Below are positions 1-8,531 of a stretch of 64,000 nt of DNA, one piece after another. How positions within the stretch are numbered: position 1 is the first letter of the stretch; each line of letters begins with the position of its first letter. The translations under genes were made by a program, and so were the position numbers. This DNA is from Phycisphaerales bacterium (lineage in GTDB: Bacteria > Planctomycetota > Phycisphaerae > Phycisphaerales > UBA1924): positions 1,240,001 through 1,304,000 of the forward strand of contig JAVJNT010000001.1 of assembly GCA_040217175.1 (NCBI GenBank). Direction: 5' to 3'. The notes beneath the pieces were generated by a model. The model did no database searches. It worked only from the letters and a program-made list of their open reading frames with translations, and was not told the origin of the DNA.

Positions 1-1294
1 CGAATGAGCCGAGGTTGGCCGAGTCGAGCGTCTGGTTGCTGAAGCCGCCCTGGGCCAGCCAACGCCATGCCTCGGCGGGCGTCAGGTTCAGCCCGGCCTC
101 CTCGGCGATGTTCTGGCAGTGCTCTTGCAGGTCCTTGAAGCATCCATTGGACGCATACCAGAACTGCGCGAAGCGGATGTGCTGGCGGATGTTCTTCCGC
201 GTCTTGTCGTTGTAGCTCTGCCGAACCCAGTCGGCGTCGAGCTCGCCGCGCTCGAGCTCCAGGATCGTATACGCGAGCTCGCGGGCCGAGCCATGGGCCA
301 ACGTCATGCCGGCCGCCAGGATCGGGTCGGCAAAGCCGCTCGCCTCGCCGCAGACGTACCAGTTCTCGCCCGTCACGCGGTCGGCCACTTGCGACCAGTC
401 CTTGGTGGCGTGCACCTCGTCGGTCTGCTTGGACTCGCTCATCAGCCCCGCGATTTCGTCCTGTTCTTCCAGCGCCTTCTTGTAGATCTCTTCGGGCGAG
501 AGACCGGTGCTCTTGTAGTACTCGGCCGGGCACACCAGCCCCACGCTCGCGCGGGTCGGGCTCAGCGGGATGAACCAGATCCAGCCGTACGGCAGGCTGC
601 GGACCTGGACGCGCGTACCGCCGACGCCGATCTCGACGGCCCACTGCACGTTGTCCCAGTAGCTCCAGAACGCAACGTTCCGCAGGCTCTTGGGCGCATC
701 GCTCTCCACGCCCATCGCGCGGCGGAGCAGCGCGTGCGTGCCGCTCGCATCGACGTAGTGCTTGGCTCGCACCATCGTGCCGTCGTCGAGCTTCAAGCCC
801 TCGACGCGGTCACCGTCCTTCACGACCTCGCGCACCTGCGTGCCCTGGCGGACCTCGGTCCCGTGCTCCTCCGCATGGTCGAGCAGGATCTTGTCGTAGA
901 TCGATCGCTCGACCTGGAACGCCGTACGCTGGCGCTGCCCCTCGAACTTCGCCGGCCGGGGCTCGTCCTTGAACTCTTCGACGGGGTAGAAGTCGAAGTC
1001 CCATCGCTCGCCGTCGCGGCCCCAGGTCAGGCTCGCGCCGAGCTTGACGGGGAAGTTGGCCGCCTCGACCTTGTCCCACACGCCCATCTCGTGCAGGATG
1101 GGGCTGATGGCCGGAAGCTGGCTCTCGCCCACGTGCTCGCGGGGGAACACTTCCTTCTCGAGCACCAGTACCTTCAGTTCGGGGTTGTACTTGCGCAGCA
1201 GCGTCGCCAGCGTGCTGCCCGACGGGCCGCCGCCGATGATGGCAACGTCGCACTCGACCTCTTGCGCACCCGTTCCGTTCGCGTTCGCAACCAC
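1..1294 (-). CDS. Flavin-dependent halogenase-like FAD oxidoreductase (3' end outside window)
   Basis: The reading frame runs off the left edge, so only the first 431 codons are present. The start is a GTG preceded by GGAGAGGGGG, just after an in-frame stop. An N-terminal Rossmann motif GGGPSG (residues 21-26) binds FAD. The halogenase signature WIWFIP (WxWxIP) lies near residues 238-243. Lys84, in the segment FPVKLGASLTWG, aligns with the catalytic lysine of CmlS-type phenolic halogenases. A GEASGFADPILAAGMTLA segment is typical of this flavoprotein group. The family uses FADH2 and oxygen to make HOCl, but many members with these motifs have unknown substrates, and some are annotated only as NAD(P)/FAD-dependent oxidoreductases. 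No carrier protein or biosynthetic partner is visible here. The family call is firm; halogenating activity is inference. Confidence 0.8.
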   Translation of the reverse strand, partial: MVANANGTGAQEVECDVAIIGGGPSGSTLATLLRKYNPELKVLVLEKEVFPREHVGESQLPAISPILHEMGVWDKVEAANFPVKLGASLTWGRDGERWDFDFYPVEEFKDEPRPAKFEGQRQRTAFQVERSIYDKILLDHAEEHGTEVRQGTQVREVVKDGDRVEGLKLDDGTMVRAKHYVDASGTHALLRRAMGVESDAPKSLRNVAFWSYWDNVQWAVEIGVGGTRVQVRSLPYGWIWFIPLSPTRASVGLVCPAEYYKSTGLSPEEIYKKALEEQDEIAGLMSESKQTDEVHATKDWSQVADRVTGENWYVCGEASGFADPILAAGMTLAHGSARELAYTILELERGELDADWVRQSYNDKTRKNIRQHIRFAQFWYASNGCFKDLQEHCQNIAEEAGLNLTPAEAWRWLAQGGFSNQTLDSANLGSF

Positions 1295-1424
1295 CGCCGC
1301 CCCCTCTCCCAGGATGATGTCCTTGCCGTCATCATCGACGGCTGGCCATCCTATGTCCGGTCCGTCCTATCGCCAGACGCAACATCGTCCGGATATCTCT
1401 CGATTCGATCACTGGGGCGACCCC

Positions 1425-2690
1425 TCATGCGGGCGGTATGGGCCGGCCGTGCGGGTCCGAGCCGTCCGCGTCGGGCGGCATCGCGCTCGGCAGGTGCTCG
1501 AGCTGCTCGGCCGTCACGTGCACGTGGTCGGCGGCCAGCCCCGCACGCTCCACGAGGTACGACTCCCACAGCCGGTGGCGACGCACCAGCGCGGCCGCCT
1601 CGGCCCGGCCGTCGTCGGTGAGGGCGAGCTCGTCGCGGCGAACGAATCCACGGCCGCGTGCTCGCCGCACGACGCGCTCGTCGATCGTCCGCGGCAGCAC
1701 GCCCCGCTCTTCCTGCCGATACAAGCTCCCCAGCAGGTCCTCGAGCGCAACGGTGCGCCGCAGCCGCGCCCGCCGGACCGCCGTCGCCAGCACGCCGTAC
1801 CGCGGCCCGAGCAGTGCCGCCAGCACGAGCAGGCCCGCCAGCGCCAGGGTGATCGATCCCGCCGCATTCACCTCGCGCTTGCCCGCCAGCAATGGCACGC
1901 CGATCGACCCCGCGTACCCTACCACCGCCGCCCCGATCGCCACCACCACGCTCACCAGGATCTGCGGCAGCAGCCGATCGGTGAGCAATCGGGCCGTAGC
2001 CGCCGGCACGATGAGCATCGCGATCACCAGGATCGAGCCCACCGCCTCGAACGACGCCACGGTCGCACCCGCGACGAACACCATCAGGACGTAGTGCAGC
2101 ACCGACGCGTTGAAGCCCTGGGCCGTCGCCATCGCCGGATCGAACGCCGCCAGCCTCAGCTCCTTGTACAGAAACACGACGAGCACAATGGTCAACCCCA
2201 CCGTCAGCGCCAGCGTCCACACCTGCGGCGGCGTGGCGGCCAGCGTCGCAACATCGAACACGCCCACCCACGACGCCGGTGCGTCGGTCGTCCACGCCAG
2301 CGACTCGAGCTGGCCGTGCAGCACGCACGAGGCATCGAGATCCGTATTCCGCGCCGCCCGCTCGATGAGCAGCACCCCGAACGCGAACATCACGCTGAAG
2401 ACCACGCCCATCGCCGCGCCGGGCTCGACGCGGCCCAGCCGCTTGATGAGCTCGACCAGCACCACCGTGGCCACGCCCGCCAGCGTCGCGCCGATGAACA
2501 TGACCGGGGCCGTGCGCACGCCGGTGATCATGAACGCGATGACGAGCCCCGGCAGCACGCTGTGGCTCATCGCGTCGCCCATCAGGCTCAGTCGGCGCAG
2601 CACCAGGAAGTTGCCCAGCAGGCCGCAGCTGAGCGCCGCCAGCACGGCGGCCGCGAGCGGGAACAGGTCGAGCGCGGGCGACAGCGTCAT
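1425..2690 (-). CDS. Metal (Mn/Zn-type) ABC transporter permease with C-terminal DtxR-like domain
   Basis: 421 residues. The first ~290 form an ABC-3 family (MntB/ZnuB/TroC-like) multi-helix permease that would pass divalent metal across the inner membrane. The remaining ~130 residues are soluble and resemble the winged-helix plus dimerisation part of DtxR/MntR repressors, with RRHRLWESYL followed by AEQLEH. These match the His77 and Glu99/Glu102/His103 region of MntR. The ATG overlaps the stop of the preceding permease by four bases (ATGA), so translation is probably coupled. It is the last gene of the manganese operon. A permease of this family usually ends near 290 residues, so the tail is an addition. 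Whether the tail senses metal is untested. Confidence 0.9.
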   Translation of the reverse strand: MTLSPALDLFPLAAAVLAALSCGLLGNFLVLRRLSLMGDAMSHSVLPGLVIAFMITGVRTAPVMFIGATLAGVATVVLVELIKRLGRVEPGAAMGVVFSVMFAFGVLLIERAARNTDLDASCVLHGQLESLAWTTDAPASWVGVFDVATLAATPPQVWTLALTVGLTIVLVVFLYKELRLAAFDPAMATAQGFNASVLHYVLMVFVAGATVASFEAVGSILVIAMLIVPAATARLLTDRLLPQILVSVVVAIGAAVVGYAGSIGVPLLAGKREVNAAGSITLALAGLLVLAALLGPRYGVLATAVRRARLRRTVALEDLLGSLYRQEERGVLPRTIDERVVRRARGRGFVRRDELALTDDGRAEAAALVRRHRLWESYLVERAGLAADHVHVTAEQLEHLPSAMPPDADGSDPHGRPIPPA

Positions 2691-4015
2691 GCCGGCGTTC
2701 CCGCCGCCCGGGCGATCGCCGCCTCGAGTTCGGCTACGAGTTCCGGGCTTAGCACGTGCTCGACCATGTCGGCCGACCAGTCGACGTGCCCCGGCGCGAC
2801 GTCGGCGTAGGCCTGCAGGTACTGCTCCCACAGGCGGTGGTTCCGGGCGATACGGGCGCCGCGCTCCACGCCGCTGGGCGTGAGCTCGTACCCGCCCTCG
2901 ACCCGGCTCACGAAGCCGCGACGCCGCAGACCCGCCAGCACCATCGGCCCCAGCCATACCGGCCAGCCCCACAGCCTCTCCATCGCCCGCACCGTGCGCG
3001 CCGGCACGACCGTCTCGTGGCGGCGGGTCACCACGTGCTCGTACGCCGCCTCCAGCATGTGCTCGCCGGCGATGCGGAGCCGCTGGAGCGCCCGCCGCCC
3101 GCCCACCGCGACGACCCCGTGGCGTGGTGCCGCCAGCAGGCTGACGACGAAAACGGCCCCGCCGCACAGCACGATGACCGAACCCGCCGGCGTGCGCGGC
3201 AGCAGGGCGCTCGCCGCCGCGCCGACAAACCCGCTGAGGGCGCCGAGCCCGCCAGCGAAGACGACGAGCAGCGGCAGCCGGTCCGTCCACAGCCGCGCCG
3301 CCACGGGCGGGATGATCAAGAGCGCGATCACGAGTATCAGCCCGACCGCCTGCAGCCCCGCGACCGTCACCAGCACCACCAGCGCCAGCATCACGCCATC
3401 GAGCACGCCGACCGGATAGCCCGCGACGCGCGCAAACTCGTCGTTGAAGCTCGTGAGCGCCAGCTCCTTGAACAAGATGAGCATGGCGAGGATCGCGCCG
3501 AGCGCGATGCCGCCCATCAGCATCGCGTCTCCTGCGCGCATGGCGGCGGTTTGGCCGTAGATGAAGTGGTGCAGCCCCGCCGGCGACGCACCCACGTTCT
3601 CGGGCCGCTGCACGTAGCTGAGCAGCACCACGCCCAACCCGAAGAACACGCCCAGCACGATGCCGATGGCCGCATCCTCGCGCAATCGCGTGAACCTCAG
3701 GATCGCGAAGATGCACAGCACCGAGAGCGCGCCCGACGCCGCCGCCCCGAGCAGCAGCACCGGCAGCGATCGCCCCGATCCCCCCAGAGCCACGGCGACC
3801 AGGAAGGCGATCACGATGCCCGGCAGCGTCGCGTGCCCGATGGCGTCGGCCACCAGCGACCGCTTGCGCAGCAGCGCAAACACCCCGACGACGCCCGCCG
3901 AGAGCCCCAGCATCGCCGACCCCGCCAGCACGGCGTTCGTGTTGTACCCCGCCTGGAAGGTCAGGACCTCCACGACCTGACCCACCGAGAGCGACTCGGG
4001 ACGCGCCAGGGCCAC
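2687..4015 (-). CDS. Metal (Mn/Zn-type) ABC transporter permease with C-terminal DtxR-like domain
   Basis: 442 residues. Hydrophobic ABC-3 permease helices fill residues 1 to about 300. From about 305 a soluble domain follows, with a winged-helix-like stretch (RRRGFVSRVEGGYELTPSG) and then NHRLWEQYL and ADMVEH. This is the same His...D/E..EH spacing, within one residue, as the metal-binding dimerisation domain of MntR. The start is GTG at 4015, directly after the TAG stop of the ATPase gene. The downstream permease overlaps its stop by four bases. The two permeases probably form a heterodimeric channel with the ATPase. Having a regulator-like tail on both subunits is unusual compared with the well-studied MntABC, ZnuABC and TroABCD systems. 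Confidence 0.9.
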   Translation of the reverse strand: MALARPESLSVGQVVEVLTFQAGYNTNAVLAGSAMLGLSAGVVGVFALLRKRSLVADAIGHATLPGIVIAFLVAVALGGSGRSLPVLLLGAAASGALSVLCIFAILRFTRLREDAAIGIVLGVFFGLGVVLLSYVQRPENVGASPAGLHHFIYGQTAAMRAGDAMLMGGIALGAILAMLILFKELALTSFNDEFARVAGYPVGVLDGVMLALVVLVTVAGLQAVGLILVIALLIIPPVAARLWTDRLPLLVVFAGGLGALSGFVGAAASALLPRTPAGSVIVLCGGAVFVVSLLAAPRHGVVAVGGRRALQRLRIAGEHMLEAAYEHVVTRRHETVVPARTVRAMERLWGWPVWLGPMVLAGLRRRGFVSRVEGGYELTPSGVERGARIARNHRLWEQYLQAYADVAPGHVDWSADMVEHVLSPELVAELEAAIARAAGTPA

Positions 4016-4858
4016 CTACCGCACCCTCATGCCCGAGCGGGCCACGGCCTCGGCCGCCTCGCTCAGCAGCGTGAGCTTGCCGCCGTAGGTCTTCTGGAGG
4101 TTGTCCTCGGTGAAAACCTCGTCAACCGGCCCGGACGCCACGACGCGCATGTTCAGCAGCATGGCGTGGTCGAAGTACTGCGGCACGGTCTGCAGGTCGT
4201 GGTGCACGACGATCGCCGTCTTGCCCGCGTCGCGCAGCTCGCGCAGCAGGGCCACGATCGCCCGCTCCGTCGCGGCATCGACGCCCGCGAACGGCTCGTC
4301 CATGACGTACAGGTCGCCCTCCTGCGCCAGCGCCCGGGCCAGGAATACCCGCTGCTGTTGACCGCCCGAGAGCTGGCTGATCTGCCGGTGGGCCAGGTCC
4401 GCCAGGCCGACGCGATCGAGGCACTCGAGCGCCGCGCGTTTGTGCGCCCTGCCGACCGGGCGCAACCAGCCGACCCGCCGGTACCGCCCCATGCATACGA
4501 CGTCGAGCGCGCTGACCGGGAACGACCAGTCGACGCTCTCGCGCTGGGGCACGTAGGCCACGCGGTCGCGCACGCGCTTGTAGGGCTCGCCCCAGAACTC
4601 GACCAGCCCGCTGGCCCGCGGCACCAGGCCCAGCGCCGCCTTGATGAGCGTGCTCTTGCCCGCACCGTTCGGACCGACGATGGCGACGAGCGCGTTGGCC
4701 GGCGCGTCGTAGTCCACGTCCCACAGCACGGGCTTACGCTGGTAGGCCACCGTCATCGCGTGGATCGAGAGCGGGCTATCGGCCGAGTGCTCGGGCAGCG
4801 CCGCCAGGGTCTGCTCCCGGCGCGTGTGAACCACGCTGTGGCTGCCCTGGGCGGTCAC
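4016..4858 (-). CDS. Metal ABC transporter ATP-binding protein
   Basis: 280 residues. This is the cytoplasmic ATPase that powers the adjacent permease pair. Walker A is GPNGAGKST (62-70), the ABC signature is LSGGQQQR (163-170), Walker B is LYVMDEP (183-189), and the H-loop is HHD near 219-221. The protein is slightly longer than typical MntA/ZnuC ATPases because of about 30 extra N-terminal residues. The GTG start overlaps the stop codon of the binding-protein gene (GTGA), and its TAG stop abuts the GTG of the next permease, so the genes form one transcription unit. Manganese as substrate is inferred from the MntR gene at the head of the operon. Confidence 0.95.
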   Translation of the reverse strand: MTAQGSHSVVHTRREQTLAALPEHSADSPLSIHAMTVAYQRKPVLWDVDYDAPANALVAIVGPNGAGKSTLIKAALGLVPRASGLVEFWGEPYKRVRDRVAYVPQRESVDWSFPVSALDVVCMGRYRRVGWLRPVGRAHKRAALECLDRVGLADLAHRQISQLSGGQQQRVFLARALAQEGDLYVMDEPFAGVDAATERAIVALLRELRDAGKTAIVVHHDLQTVPQYFDHAMLLNMRVVASGPVDEVFTEDNLQKTYGGKLTLLSEAAEAVARSGMRVR

Positions 4859-5853
4859 GGCGTGAGCTTTCCCTGCATGCCGTCCTCGGGCGCCTCGCCG
4901 CCCAGCGCGCGGGCGATGGTCGTCGCGTTGTGGTCGATCATGCCCACGTACGTGCCCTCGTAGGTGCCGCCGGGTCCCATGGCATCGCTGAAGAGCTCGC
5001 CGCCGATGGTCACCGTGTGCCCGCGGGCTTCCGCCCCGGCGATGAGCGCCTTGACATTGCGCTCCGAGACGGTCGACTCGACGAACACCGCCGCGATCCG
5101 GCGATCGACCAGCAGGTCCACCAGCCGCTCGATGTCGCGCACGCCCGCCTCGCTCTCGGTGCTCAGCCCCTGGATGCCCAGCACCTCGTAGCCGTACCGC
5201 CGACCGAAATAGCCGAAGGCATCGTGGGCCGACACGAGCACGCGCTGGCCCTCGGGCACGCTCTGCAGCACCCGCTGGCAGTACGCGTCGAGCTGGGCGA
5301 TCTCCTCGAGCAGCGCCTCGGCGTTGCCGGCGTACGCCGATTCACCGTCCGGGTCGCGCTCGATGAGCCGATCGCGCACGACCTCAACGGCCTTCGCCCA
5401 GGCCGTCGGGTCCATCCAGACGTGCGGGTCGTCCTTGCCCTCCATGTCCTCGGGCTGGACGAGGTACTGCGGATCGATCAGCTCGGTCACGGCGAACACG
5501 CCGCGGTCGGCCGACGCCGCGCGCACCAGCGCATCGGTCATGCGGCCCTCGAGCAGCAGCCCGTTGTAGAAGACCACGTCGGCGGCCATGAGGGCGGCCA
5601 TGTCGTCGCGCGTGGGCTGGTACAGGTGTGGATCGATGCCCGCGCCCATGAGCACGTCGACCTCGCCCCGCTCGCCGGCGACCCGGGCAACGACGTCGCC
5701 GATCATGCCGGTCGTCGCGACGATGGCGAACGGCCCCTCGTCCGCTCGCGTGCCGGGCGCGGGGGCTTCCCGGCCGCAGGACGCGAACAGGCCAAGGACG
5801 ATCACGACGAATACCAAGACGAAGCCGGAGCCGGAGCCGAATCCACGGGTCAT
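4855..5853 (-). CDS. Manganese/zinc-type substrate-binding lipoprotein (cluster A-I)
   Basis: 332 residues. A hydrophobic signal sequence ends in LFASC, and Cys26 is the likely lipidation site. The start ATG at 5853 has GGAGG five bases upstream. Longer in-frame extensions into the mntR gene lack such a site. The mature protein is of the ZnuA/TroA/PsaA family, with probable metal ligands His76 (DPHLY), His144 (PHVWMD), Glu233 or Glu235 (LSTESEAG) and Asp290 (LFSDAMG). The third ligand is Glu rather than His, and there is no long His-rich loop. Both features favour Mn(II)/Fe(II)-type rather than ZnuA-type zinc binding. It would deliver metal to the permeases encoded downstream. Confidence 0.93.
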   Translation of the reverse strand: MTRGFGSGSGFVLVFVVIVLGLFASCGREAPAPGTRADEGPFAIVATTGMIGDVVARVAGERGEVDVLMGAGIDPHLYQPTRDDMAALMAADVVFYNGLLLEGRMTDALVRAASADRGVFAVTELIDPQYLVQPEDMEGKDDPHVWMDPTAWAKAVEVVRDRLIERDPDGESAYAGNAEALLEEIAQLDAYCQRVLQSVPEGQRVLVSAHDAFGYFGRRYGYEVLGIQGLSTESEAGVRDIERLVDLLVDRRIAAVFVESTVSERNVKALIAGAEARGHTVTIGGELFSDAMGPGGTYEGTYVGMIDHNATTIARALGGEAPEDGMQGKLTP

Positions 5854-5899
5854 TGGCGCCTCCAGGGACGGGCGTGCGAGGCCCAGAGTGTAGCCATGG

Positions 5900-6370
5900 C
5901 TACGGATCGCCGCCACCCGGCCCGGCCCGGCCCCCGTCGGAGCCCTCGGCGATCGCCTTAAACCTGGCCAGCGTCGCCTTGCTGACGTGGTGCTCGAGCC
6001 CCTCGCTGTCCACGGCGGCGACCTTCTCGGGCACGCCGATGGCAAGCAGGAAGCGGTAGACCACCTCGTGCCGCTCGCGGCAGGCCCGGGCGAGCCGCTT
6101 GCCCTTCGCCGTCAGCTCGATGGGCCTGTAGGGCTCGGTGCTCACCAGGCCGCCCTCTTCGAGGCGTCCGATCGTTCGCACGACCGTCACGTGGCTCACG
6201 CCGAACCGAGCGGCCAGGTGCTTCACGCGGCACGTGCCGTCCCGCTCGATCACCTCGGCGATGGCCTCGACGTAGTCCTCGGCGGTCTCGCTGGCGTGGT
6301 CGTCGCGCGTGCGCTGGTGTCCGCGGCGGGGCTGGACGGGGCTGGCTCGCTGCTTCTTGGGGTTGGCCAC
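5900..6370 (-). CDS. mntR: MntR-type manganese-dependent transcriptional repressor
   Basis: 156 residues of the DtxR/MntR family. An N-terminal winged helix (LAARFGVSHVTVVRTIGRL) is followed by the dimerisation domain. Six residues, Asp32, Glu35, His101, Glu123, Glu126 and His127, keep exactly the spacing of the six Mn ligands of Bacillus subtilis MntR (D8, E11, H77, E99, E102, H103), with a constant offset of 24. This makes manganese the likely co-repressor. The GTG start at 6370 gives a basic N-terminal extension of about 25 residues; no strong ribosome site is visible, so the true start could be internal. The gene heads the operon, 46 bases before the binding protein. Autoregulation is likely but no operator was recognised. 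Confidence 0.9.
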   Translation of the reverse strand: MANPKKQRASPVQPRRGHQRTRDDHASETAEDYVEAIAEVIERDGTCRVKHLAARFGVSHVTVVRTIGRLEEGGLVSTEPYRPIELTAKGKRLARACRERHEVVYRFLLAIGVPEKVAAVDSEGLEHHVSKATLARFKAIAEGSDGGRAGPGGGDP

Positions 6371-6425
6371 GGGGCAACGTAGGCCCGCGGGTCCGCGCCC
6401 GGGCGTTGCCGCTACGCTTGCCGCG

Positions 6426-7424
6426 ATGCCAGAGCCACGCCGCGTCGGCCTCGTGCACAACCGCTTCTCGGGCAAGGGCCGGGGCCCGGACTTCGTCTCG
6501 CGGCTGCGATCGCGGGCCGAGCCGCTGGCGTGGCTCGACCTCGTCGATCTGCCGCTCGACCTCGCGCTCTCCGAGGGCGCCCTGGATGCCCTGGACGCGG
6601 TCGTCATCGTCGGCGGCGACGGCACCGTGCACCACGCCCTGGCATCGATGACGGCGGCCAAGGCCGGCCACGGCGTGCCCACGCTCATCGCGCCGCTGGG
6701 CACCGAGAACGTCGTGGCGAAGGAACTGGGCCTGACGTCCCGTGTGCCGAGCGTGCTCGCGTCGCTCCGGGCGTTCGGCGACGGGGCCGCACCCGTCCGC
6801 AGCGACCTGGGCCTGGTGCACCATCCGGACGGACGGCCCGGCACGCCCTTCGCGCTCATGCTCACCACCGGCCCGGACGCGGCCGTGCTCCACCGCGTCG
6901 CCCGCCAGCGCGAGGGCACGACGAGCAAGCTCGACTACGTCGTGCCCACGATCACGCGCGCGCTCCGGCCCAGGGTCGGCCGGCTGAGCGTCACGGTCGA
7001 TGGGCAGCAGCTCGCCAGCGATCGCCGGGGCTGCCTCATCGTCGCCGTCGGCCCGCGATACCCGCTCAAGCTCGACCTCGCCCGCAACGCCAGCCGCACC
7101 GACGGCCTGCTCGACGCGATGTTCCTGCCCGCCAGCACGACGGCGAGCCTCGTCGGCTGGGCCGCCATGGCTCGCCTCGGCCTGCACGTCCGCCACCCGC
7201 AGGCCCGCTACGCCCAGGGCAGGCGCATCGAGCTCACCATGCACGACCACGATCCCGAGGCCGAGATGATGGAGGCCCTCCAGATCGACGGCGAGATCGA
7301 GCGCGTGGCGTGCGACGCGGAAGGCACGATGGTGATCGAGACGATGCCCAGCGCGCTGCCGCTGATCCTGCCGGCGATTCAGGAGCCACGGGCCAGGGCG
7401 AAGCCCGCGATGGCGGGCGGGTAG
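6426..7424 (+). CDS. Diacylglycerol kinase catalytic-domain protein (lipid kinase)
   Basis: 332 residues. The nucleotide-binding motif GGDGT is at 63-67, followed by the phosphate-binding PLGTENVVAKELG (90-102), both hallmarks of the DagK/YegS/sphingosine-kinase fold. It probably phosphorylates a lipid such as diacylglycerol or a related head group at the membrane. The ATG at 6426 fits the family N-terminus (RRVGLVHNRFSGKGRG). The 55 bp shared with the divergent mntR must hold both promoters. A TACGCT hexamer just upstream suggests a short 5' leader, but this is weak. The next gene starts three bases after the stop. Confidence 0.88.
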   Translation: MPEPRRVGLVHNRFSGKGRGPDFVSRLRSRAEPLAWLDLVDLPLDLALSEGALDALDAVVIVGGDGTVHHALASMTAAKAGHGVPTLIAPLGTENVVAKELGLTSRVPSVLASLRAFGDGAAPVRSDLGLVHHPDGRPGTPFALMLTTGPDAAVLHRVARQREGTTSKLDYVVPTITRALRPRVGRLSVTVDGQQLASDRRGCLIVAVGPRYPLKLDLARNASRTDGLLDAMFLPASTTASLVGWAAMARLGLHVRHPQARYAQGRRIELTMHDHDPEAEMMEALQIDGEIERVACDAEGTMVIETMPSALPLILPAIQEPRARAKPAMAGG

Positions 7425-7427
7425 GCG

Positions 7428-8531
7428 ATGACGCTGGCGGGTGTCATCGGGATCGGGATCGCGGCGGTCGGCCTGATGATGGTCGTGTTTGGCCTGCTGC
7501 TCTTTCGCGGACGCAGGCCCGCCGAGGCGGTACCACGCCAGCGCCGGCCGATCTGGCTCGCGATCGTGCTCGCCGGGGTGCTGGTCATGCTCGAGCCCCT
7601 GGCGTTGGGCAACGCGCGGCTGGTCTACGGCGCTCTGCCCGATTCGACCATCGCCCACCTGCACGCGCGGTGGAGCGACCCCCACGCCCGCGACATCGTG
7701 AATCGCCGCATCGGCGTCGTCGTGCCGCGCGACGACCCATTCCACGACGCCCTCCTTCCCGTGCTGGCCCGGGGCGCCATCGCCCGGATCGAGCGGGCGA
7801 ACGATCGGCATCCCGGCGACGCCGATCGCATCGACAACCTCGACCTCATCATCTTGCGGCACTACGACAACGCCCCACCGCCGCCGGACTTCACCGCGCG
7901 CGTCGCCGCGGCGATGCCGCCGCTCTTTGGCATCGACGGGCCGGCAATGCGCGATCGCGTCGCGTGGCTGGCCTTCGACCGCCACGACCCCGCCTCGACG
8001 CTGCCCCCTGTGCTGGCCCTCACACTGGCCGCCAGCGACGACCCCGATACGAACGTGCGCCTCACGGCGACGGGCGCCCTGTGGTGGCACGTGCTGATGG
8101 GCCAGGAGGCGGCCGCCGAGCCCTTCGTGGCCATGCTGGCCGACGACAACGAGGCCGTCCGGGCCGAGGCCGCGCAGCTGCTGCTCGACCGGGCAATACG
8201 CCGACCCGTGCCTCCCAGCATGACCATGCCGCTTGGCGCCCTGCGACCCGGGGACGAGCTGGTCGAGCGGGCCCGGGCCATGGGCCTGCTCGCGACGCTG
8301 GGGTCGACGCCGCAGAGCGAGGCCTTCGTGGACGCCCTCGTCCGATTGCTGCGCGAGGGCGCCGACCCCATCCGATGGGACGCGCTGACGCTGGTGGGCA
8401 ACGTGCCCGAGCTCGCCGGCACCCTCCGGCTGGACACGGACGCAACCGACGGCCGGCCGCTGGCCGAGTGGCTCGACGACCAGCGCGGCCGACCGATCGA
8501 GAGCGTGCTCGAGGAGCTGGGGTTCGACTGA
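7428..8531 (+). CDS. Membrane protein of unknown function with helical-repeat-like periplasmic/cytosolic part
   Basis: 367 residues. Two hydrophobic segments, about 3-25 and 43-60, flank a short basic loop and anchor the protein in the membrane. The rest is soluble. Residues ~170-300 are Ala/Leu-rich helical stretches (for example DNEAVRAEAAQLLLDRAI) that resemble HEAT repeats, but the match is loose. I do not recognise a named family. Translation probably follows that of the lipid kinase gene, since the ATG is three bases after its stop codon. No catalytic motif was found. Confidence 0.8.
   Translation: MTLAGVIGIGIAAVGLMMVVFGLLLFRGRRPAEAVPRQRRPIWLAIVLAGVLVMLEPLALGNARLVYGALPDSTIAHLHARWSDPHARDIVNRRIGVVVPRDDPFHDALLPVLARGAIARIERANDRHPGDADRIDNLDLIILRHYDNAPPPPDFTARVAAAMPPLFGIDGPAMRDRVAWLAFDRHDPASTLPPVLALTLAASDDPDTNVRLTATGALWWHVLMGQEAAAEPFVAMLADDNEAVRAEAAQLLLDRAIRRPVPPSMTMPLGALRPGDELVERARAMGLLATLGSTPQSEAFVDALVRLLREGADPIRWDALTLVGNVPELAGTLRLDTDATDGRPLAEWLDDQRGRPIESVLEELGFD

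Noticed and set aside
119-1621. 500-codon plus-strand open frame antisense to the halogenase gene
   Set aside because: The opposite strand encodes a clear flavoprotein with all family motifs. The plus frame is Arg/Ala/Leu-rich with no recognisable domain, a usual artefact of high GC.
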